Of a DNA stretch of 27,477 nt, positions 24,724-27,477 are shown one piece after another. Below the pieces are notes generated by a model. That model did not search any database, was not told the DNA's origin, and saw only the letters and a program-made list of their open reading frames with translations. The stretch's first letter is position 1. Each line of letters opens with the position of its first letter. The stretch covers positions 1 through 27,477 of the forward strand of contig CAJUHV010000053.1 of the NCBI GenBank assembly GCA_910586445.1, in the 5' to 3' direction. Both the position numbers and the translations under genes were made by a program. Source of the DNA: an uncultured Eubacterium sp. GTDB taxonomy: Bacteria; Bacillota; Clostridia; Lachnospirales; Lachnospiraceae.

Positions 24724-25224
24724 GTGGATAATCTAACAAAAGAACAGCGCCATAAAAATATGAAAAACATAAAGTCGCGTGATACAAAGATTGAACTGGC
24801 GCTGAGAAAAGAATTATGGGCGAGGGGCTACCGTTATCGAAAAAATTATACAAAGCTGCCCGGTTCACCGGATATTGTATTTACGCAGTACAAAATCGCG
24901 GTTTTTTGTGACGGCGAATTTTTCCACGGCAAGGACTGGGAGGTTTTAAAGCCCCGCCTGGAAGCGGGGCAGAATCCAGAATACTGGATGAAAAAAATAT
25001 CCAGAAATATGCAGCATGATGACGAGGTCAATAAGTCACTGCTTTTTGAAGGCTGGACTGTGATCCGGTTCTGGGGAAAGGATATTTTAAAACACTGCGA
25101 TGAGTGCATACGGGTAATCGAAGAGTGTATTTTTGATATGAAGATGCAGGAGGCGCAGTTTGAGGAAGGGTCAGACAGTTTTTTTGATGAAACTGGAGTA
25201 GAGGCGGCAGGCGCGGGGTATTAA
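24724..25224 (+). CDS. Very-short-patch-repair-type endonuclease (Vsr family)
   Basis: A 166-residue PD-(D/E)XK-fold nuclease of the Vsr family, which nicks next to T:G mismatches arising from 5-methylcytosine deamination. Family motifs are RSRDTKIELALRKELWARGYRYRKN (about 17-41), the catalytic-Asp segment PGSPDIVF, AVFCDGEFFHGKDW in place of the classical HGCFWH, and WTVIRFWGKDI. The classical zinc Cys/His are not all present, as in a divergent Firmicute branch. The start is taken as GTG 24724 with GGAG 9 bases upstream. No cytosine methylase, its usual neighbour, is present in the window. It overlaps the kinase-like gene end region by only a short gap of 26 bp. Confidence 0.8.
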   Translation: MDNLTKEQRHKNMKNIKSRDTKIELALRKELWARGYRYRKNYTKLPGSPDIVFTQYKIAVFCDGEFFHGKDWEVLKPRLEAGQNPEYWMKKISRNMQHDDEVNKSLLFEGWTVIRFWGKDILKHCDECIRVIEECIFDMKMQEAQFEEGSDSFFDETGVEAAGAGY

Positions 25225-25414
25225 GCCCGCCGCTTCAATCTTTTTAATTCATCAAAAGATAATGTCGGAACGCAATCTGCAATATCTTCTAGCGACATTT
25301 TTCCTTTTTTAGCATTTGTTCGGCTGCTGCCCTGTCTGCTTCATAAGCAGCAGTGTCTGCGGCATCTTTCAGATAAGTTCTCATAATCTGCTCATCATCA
25401 AATAAACGCATCAT
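25221..25414 (-). pseudogene. Small gene with a -1 frameshift at an A6G run
   Basis: From ATG ATG at 25414 the minus strand reads MMRLFDDEQIMRTYLKDA, continues through AAYEADRAAAEQMLKK and stops soon after at a TAG. In the -1 frame translation continues as GKMSLEDIADCVPTLSFDEL and ends at 25221, giving a smooth small protein of about 64 residues. The junction is CTAAAAAAGG, i.e. A-AAA-AAG, a known -1 slippery heptamer. Either one A was lost from a run of seven or the frameshift is used. It resembles short charged ORFs common in gut Firmicutes; the function is unknown. Its end overlaps the Vsr gene end. Confidence 0.55.
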
Positions 25415-25586
25415 AATCGTTACTACAAATTAATGCAGAATGAGTATGACGGAATGACCGGAATGGACACACCATTACCACAGCTCCTTTGCGAAGCTCT
25501 GATTAGTAATTCAAAGAATTAACGTGGGTTGGGATTTGGAACGTACTTTAAGTGAACCGTCTCGCAGAGCAAAAAGGTAATATATT
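25415..25586. other. Intergenic stretch with a possible gene remnant
   Basis: A 29-codon plus-strand frame at 25433-25522 (beginning MQNEYDGMTGMDTPLPQLL) has protein-like composition but no ribosome site. It may be the decayed end of a lost gene. Nothing else is recognisable up to the terminator. Confidence 0.2.
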
Positions 25587-25616
25587 AAAAGTCACCTGAT
25601 TATATAGGTGGCTTTT
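25587..25616. terminator. Bidirectional terminator-like hairpin
   Basis: AAAAGTCACCT-N8-AGGTGGCTTTT has an 8-bp GC-containing stem with one G-U pair, flanked by an A-run and a T-run. Confidence 0.7.
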
Positions 25617-25622
25617 ATTCAT

Positions 25623-25660
25623 GACAATAGAAAGTTCGCGCAGCGTGCTTTCTATCGTTC
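25623..25660. repeat. Inverted repeat ATAGAAAG/CTTTCTAT
   Basis: Perfect 8-bp arms (25627-25634 and 25648-25655) are embedded in longer imperfect arms ending ATGA/TTCAT, with loop TTCGCGCAGCGTG. The role is unknown. Confidence 0.45.
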
Positions 25661-25710
25661 ATGATGGTTTATTATCAAGTGATTTTTAAACTGTTTTTGG
25701 ATTATTTTTA

Positions 25711-25739
25711 TTGACTTTTTTAAAATATCAAATTAGAAT
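25711..25739 (+). promoter_or_regulatory. Promoter of the small HTH gene
   Basis: TTGACT (25711-25716) and TAGAAT (25734-25739) are separated by 17 bp, about 20 bp before the start codon region. Confidence 0.65.
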
Positions 25740-25758
25740 AGAGAAAGGAGGCTGAGTC

Positions 25759-25968
25759 ATGTTAGCATATAAGATAGATGTGATAGAAGCGTTAAAGGAA
25801 TCAGGCTATAACAGTACCAGAATATTAAGGGAAAATATACTTAGTCAGTCTGCTATGCAGAAATTAAGAAAAGGAGAGATGATAGGTATAAAAACATTGG
25901 AACAGCTTTGTGAATTATTGGATATGCAGCCGGGAAACATAATAAAGTATGTGGAAAATAAACCATAA
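25759..25968 (+). CDS. Small Cro/C1-type helix-turn-helix regulator
   Basis: A 69-residue DNA-binding protein, essentially one XRE-type HTH domain: SGYNSTRILRENILSQSAMQKLRKGE (helices 1-3) and TLEQLCELLDMQPGNIIKYV (helices 4-5), the typical end of the short HTH_26 group. AAAGGAGG lies 8 bases before the ATG. Such small regulators are common on mobile or plasmid-derived segments. It precedes a small charged ORF whose promoter carries an inverted repeat that it could recognise. Confidence 0.82.
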   Translation: MLAYKIDVIEALKESGYNSTRILRENILSQSAMQKLRKGEMIGIKTLEQLCELLDMQPGNIIKYVENKP

Positions 25969-25985
25969 AAAGATTAATTTTAATA

Positions 25986-26014
25986 TTGACAATAAACCCA
26001 AAATGGTTTGTAAT
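25986..26014 (+). promoter_or_regulatory. Promoter and candidate operator before the 52-residue gene
   Basis: The -35 TTGACA (25986-25991) and -10 TGTAAT (26009-26014) are 17 bp apart. The spacer holds the inverted repeat AAACC-N6-GGTTT (25994-26009), placed where a repressor would block the promoter; the HTH protein encoded just upstream is the obvious candidate. Confidence 0.5.
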
Positions 26015-26065
26015 AGTATTATCAGATGAGGAAAGTAAATCTGATGAATGGAAAGGAGATTGAAG

Positions 26066-26224
26066 ATGGGGGTATTAAAAGCAATGACAGCAAGAGAAGT
26101 ATTAAACCTTATCGAGTGGTTAAAATCAAAAAATTTCACAAGCGACGAAATTGTTGATTGTATCGAATCAGTTGAAGGTAAAAGGAAGAAGGAAAAAGAG
26201 GAAAAAGAAGAAAAAGAAGATTAA
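26066..26224 (+). CDS. 52-residue charged small protein of unknown function
   Basis: A good start (AAAGGAG 8 bases before ATG), its own promoter and a terminator right behind the stop make this a real small gene. The sequence has an amphipathic N-terminal part (MTAREVLNLIEWLKSKNF), a middle TSDEIVDCIESVEG, and a Lys/Glu tail of about 14 residues (KRKKEKEEKEEKED). It is probably cytoplasmic and mostly helical. I do not recognise a family. It may work with the adjacent HTH protein. Confidence 0.65.
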   Translation: MGVLKAMTAREVLNLIEWLKSKNFTSDEIVDCIESVEGKRKKEKEEKEEKED

Positions 26225-26229
26225 GAATG

Positions 26230-26257
26230 AGAGCGGAACTTGCCACCGCTCTTTTCC
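26230..26257 (+). terminator. Terminator of the 52-residue gene
   Basis: The stem AGAGCGG/CCGCTCT has a 9-nt loop and is followed by TTTCC, six bases after the stop codon. Confidence 0.75.
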
Positions 26258-26280
26258 TTTGAAGATCTCCCACGACAAGG

Positions 26281-26305
26281 GGCGGCAGTGATGCCGCTCT
26301 TTTGC
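26281..26305 (+). terminator. Second hairpin with T-rich tail
   Basis: GCGGCA-GTGA-TGCCGC (26282-26297) is followed by TCTTTTGCTTT. It is probably a back-up terminator. Confidence 0.55.
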
Positions 26306-26349
26306 TTTAAGTTGGTACAAATCCATTAAAAATCTATGCTGTCATATAA

Positions 26350-26511
26350 ATGGTTGAAGACTTTGTAACTGTTATATATAAAGCAAGGGGAAAAGTGCCA
26401 ATCGATAGTTTTGTGGACAGAACTGCGGAAACTCAAGAAGAAATCGCCCTTGACAATGGTACGAAATCGTATTATACTTCGTTGTATGATTTCGTACGAA
26501 ATGAGAGATAA
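26350..26511 (+). other. Possible 53-codon ORF overlapping the marR promoter
   Basis: An uninterrupted frame starting MVEDFVTVIYKARGKVPIDS and ending LYDFVRNER has protein-like composition but no ribosome site. It contains the complete marR promoter and operators. It may be the decayed end of an older gene from which the promoter region was built; expression is doubtful. Confidence 0.2.
26450..26502 (+). promoter_or_regulatory. marR promoter with two palindromic operators
   Basis: A perfect -35 TTGACA (26450-26455) and -10 TATACT (26473-26478) are 17 bp apart. One palindrome TACGAAATCGTA (26460-26471) lies in the spacer and a second ATTTCGTACGAAAT (26489-26502) covers the start region. Together they form a larger GTACGAAATC...GATTTCGTAC inverted repeat. 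This is typical of autorepression by a MarR dimer. Confidence 0.75.
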
Positions 26512-26526
26512 ATGGAGGGAAAAAAG

Positions 26527-26964
26527 ATGAATGCATATTTTTCTACAGAAATGAGACGTTTTAATCATCTGCTGAACGAGATCGATTCAGCTTACCATGA
26601 GATGTCCATGAAACTGGGGATGTCGGACAGTGCAATGATTATTTTGTATACAATCTGTGAAAGCGGGGATTCCTGTCCGCTGTTGGAAATATGCCGTAAA
26701 TCCGGCATTAGAAAGCAGACAATCAATTCAGCGATTCGAAAGCTGGAGGCAGAGGGCATTGTTTATCTGGAAATGGCGGATGCTAAGAAAAAGATTGTCT
26801 GCCTGACGAAACAGGGCAGGCAGCTGGCGGAGCGTACGGCAATGCGTATGATTGAGGCAGAAAATGAGATTTTTGCATCATGGCCAAAAGAGGACGTAGA
26901 CAAATATCTGGAGCTGACGAAAAGATTTATGGAGGCTCTGAAAGAAAAGACAAAAGAATTATAA
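26527..26964 (+). CDS. MarR-family transcriptional regulator
   Basis: A 145-residue winged-helix regulator: SAYHEMSMKLGMSDSAMIILYTICES (about 18-43), recognition region CRKSGIRKQTINSAIRKLEAEG (about 57-78), wing YLEMADAKKKIVCLTKQGR, then the dimerisation helix. The start at 26527 has GGAGGG 7 bases upstream; the in-frame ATG at 26512 has none. It probably represses its own promoter and the following MATE gene, responding to a toxic compound. After the stop codon the same frame runs on through Lys-rich repeats broken by TAA codons. Confidence 0.88.
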   Translation: MNAYFSTEMRRFNHLLNEIDSAYHEMSMKLGMSDSAMIILYTICESGDSCPLLEICRKSGIRKQTINSAIRKLEAEGIVYLEMADAKKKIVCLTKQGRQLAERTAMRMIEAENEIFASWPKEDVDKYLELTKRFMEALKEKTKEL

Positions 26965-26969
26965 AAGAG

Positions 26970-27187
26970 CCACAAGCTGACAGTAAAGAAATAAAAAATA
27001 GCTAAAAAGCTGGCAGCAAAGAAATAAAAAATAGCTAAAAAGCTGACAGCAAAGAAAAAAACAGCTAAAAAGCTGACAGCAAAGAAATAAAAAATAGCTA
27101 AAAAGCTGACAGCAAAGAAATAAAAAATAGCTAAAAAGCTGGCAGCAAAGAAATAAAAAAGAGTTAAAAAGCTGACAGCAAAAAAAT
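26970..27187 (+). repeat. 33-bp tandem repeat between marR and the MATE gene
   Basis: About six and a half units of CTGACAGCAAAGAAATAAAA followed by AATAGCTAAAAAG. One unit is 3 bp shorter and lacks the TAA. In the marR frame each unit reads KKLTAKK-stop-KIA. No terminator is seen between marR and the MATE gene. Confidence 0.88.
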
Positions 27188-27246
27188 TACAAAATGAATA
27201 TACTGCAGCGAAAGAACTGCAGGATCAGATCGATTAGGAGGATAAA

Positions 27247-27441
27247 ATGAATATTCAGCTTTCAGACCATTTTAATTTCAAAAAACTGATCCGGTATACA
27301 CTGCCGTCTATTATTATGCTGATTTTTACGTCTATATATGGCGTGGTAGACGGCTTTTTCGTGTCAAATTTTGTTGGGAAGACGCCGTTTACCGCTGTAA
27401 ATTTTATAATGCCTTTTTTATTAATACTAGAGCGTGTTTGA
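27247..27441 (+). pseudogene. MATE-family efflux gene, interrupted by the MITE (N-terminal part)
   Basis: The start of a multidrug and toxin extrusion transporter: FKKLIRYTLPSIIMLIFTSIYGVVDGFFVSNFVG, then FTAVNFIMPFLLIL, the classical first two membrane helices. Full proteins have about 440-460 residues. After codon 61 (CTA) the fold-back element begins and the frame stops at TGA 27439-27441, giving 64 residues. The remaining gene, if present, lies beyond the window. AGGAGG precedes the ATG. It is probably in one transcript with marR. Confidence 0.82.
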
Positions 27442-27477
27442 AAAATGCTTTCCGTGAGATGTGCTTCACACTTGGTG
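27427..27477 (-). mobile_element. Fold-back MITE at the window end, cut by the edge
   Basis: CTAGAGCGTGTTTGAAAAATG and the following 30 bases are the reverse complement of the right arm of the element at 21111-21276, identical over the 51 visible bases. This copy is inverted relative to the other full copies, although the element is nearly palindromic. Confidence 0.88.

Noticed and set aside
26970..27187. CRISPR-like array
   Set aside because: The 33-bp units are contiguous and have no spacers.

Overview
The window looks like a chromosomal segment of an anaerobic low-to-mid GC Firmicute, most probably a gut Lachnospiraceae-type Clostridium. This is inferred from the protein families (Bce-type peptide-sensing ABC modules, CmpB-like membrane protein, NagA/NagB, LarA homologue, Ssu-type transporter), strong AGGAGG-like ribosome sites, TTGACA/TATAAT promoters and lysine-rich proteins. 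No rRNA, tRNA, CRISPR array or transposase gene was seen.

Layout. (1) 1-2884: a BceAB-type ABC transporter preceded by TGTAA half-sites typical of a response-regulator operator; its two-component system is not in the window and may lie upstream. (2) 2885-4375: a membrane protein with two CmpB-like halves. (3) 4391-12473: a metabolic block. A LysR regulator diverges from a TauE/SafE exporter. A six-gene run follows: FSA-type transaldolase, triosephosphate-isomerase-like protein, LarA-like nickel racemase homologue, and SsuC, SsuB and SsuA-like sulfonate/taurine-type transporter. A T-N11-A box sits about 60 bp before the predicted start of that run. I read it as an uncharacterised locus that imports a small organic anion (possibly an organosulfonate), racemises or epimerises a hydroxyacid, rearranges sugar-like carbon and exports an anion. 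The substrate is unknown. (4) 12474-17453: an amino-sugar group (NagB-like, NagA, aldose-epimerase-like) and a protein of unknown function. (5) 17610-23150, minus strand: a response regulator and intramembrane-sensing-type kinase next to an ABC ATPase and 913-residue FtsX-type permease, a second antimicrobial-peptide-type module. (6) 23151-27477: an accessory stretch with a kinase fused to a ParB-like domain, a Vsr-type endonuclease without a methylase, a frameshifted small gene, a small HTH protein, a 52-residue charged protein, and a MarR regulator followed by an interrupted MATE efflux gene.

The most striking structural signal is a fold-back, non-coding mobile element (MITE-like) of 166 bp with ends CTAGAGCGTGTTTGAAAAAT. 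There are two full copies (13934-14099, 21111-21276), one running off the window end (from 27427) and three remnants (2903-2946, 12733-12829, 17546-17605). One full copy lies in frame inside nagA and adds 54 codons without a stop. One sits at the predicted transcription start of the second ABC operon. One interrupts the MATE gene. Other palindromic or repeated structures are a 127-nt near-perfect hairpin (21348-21474), an AT-rich segment with 20-bp inverted ends (23424-23590), a 26-bp tandem repeat (16075-16222) and a 33-bp tandem repeat (about 26970-27187) that is in frame with the upstream marR.
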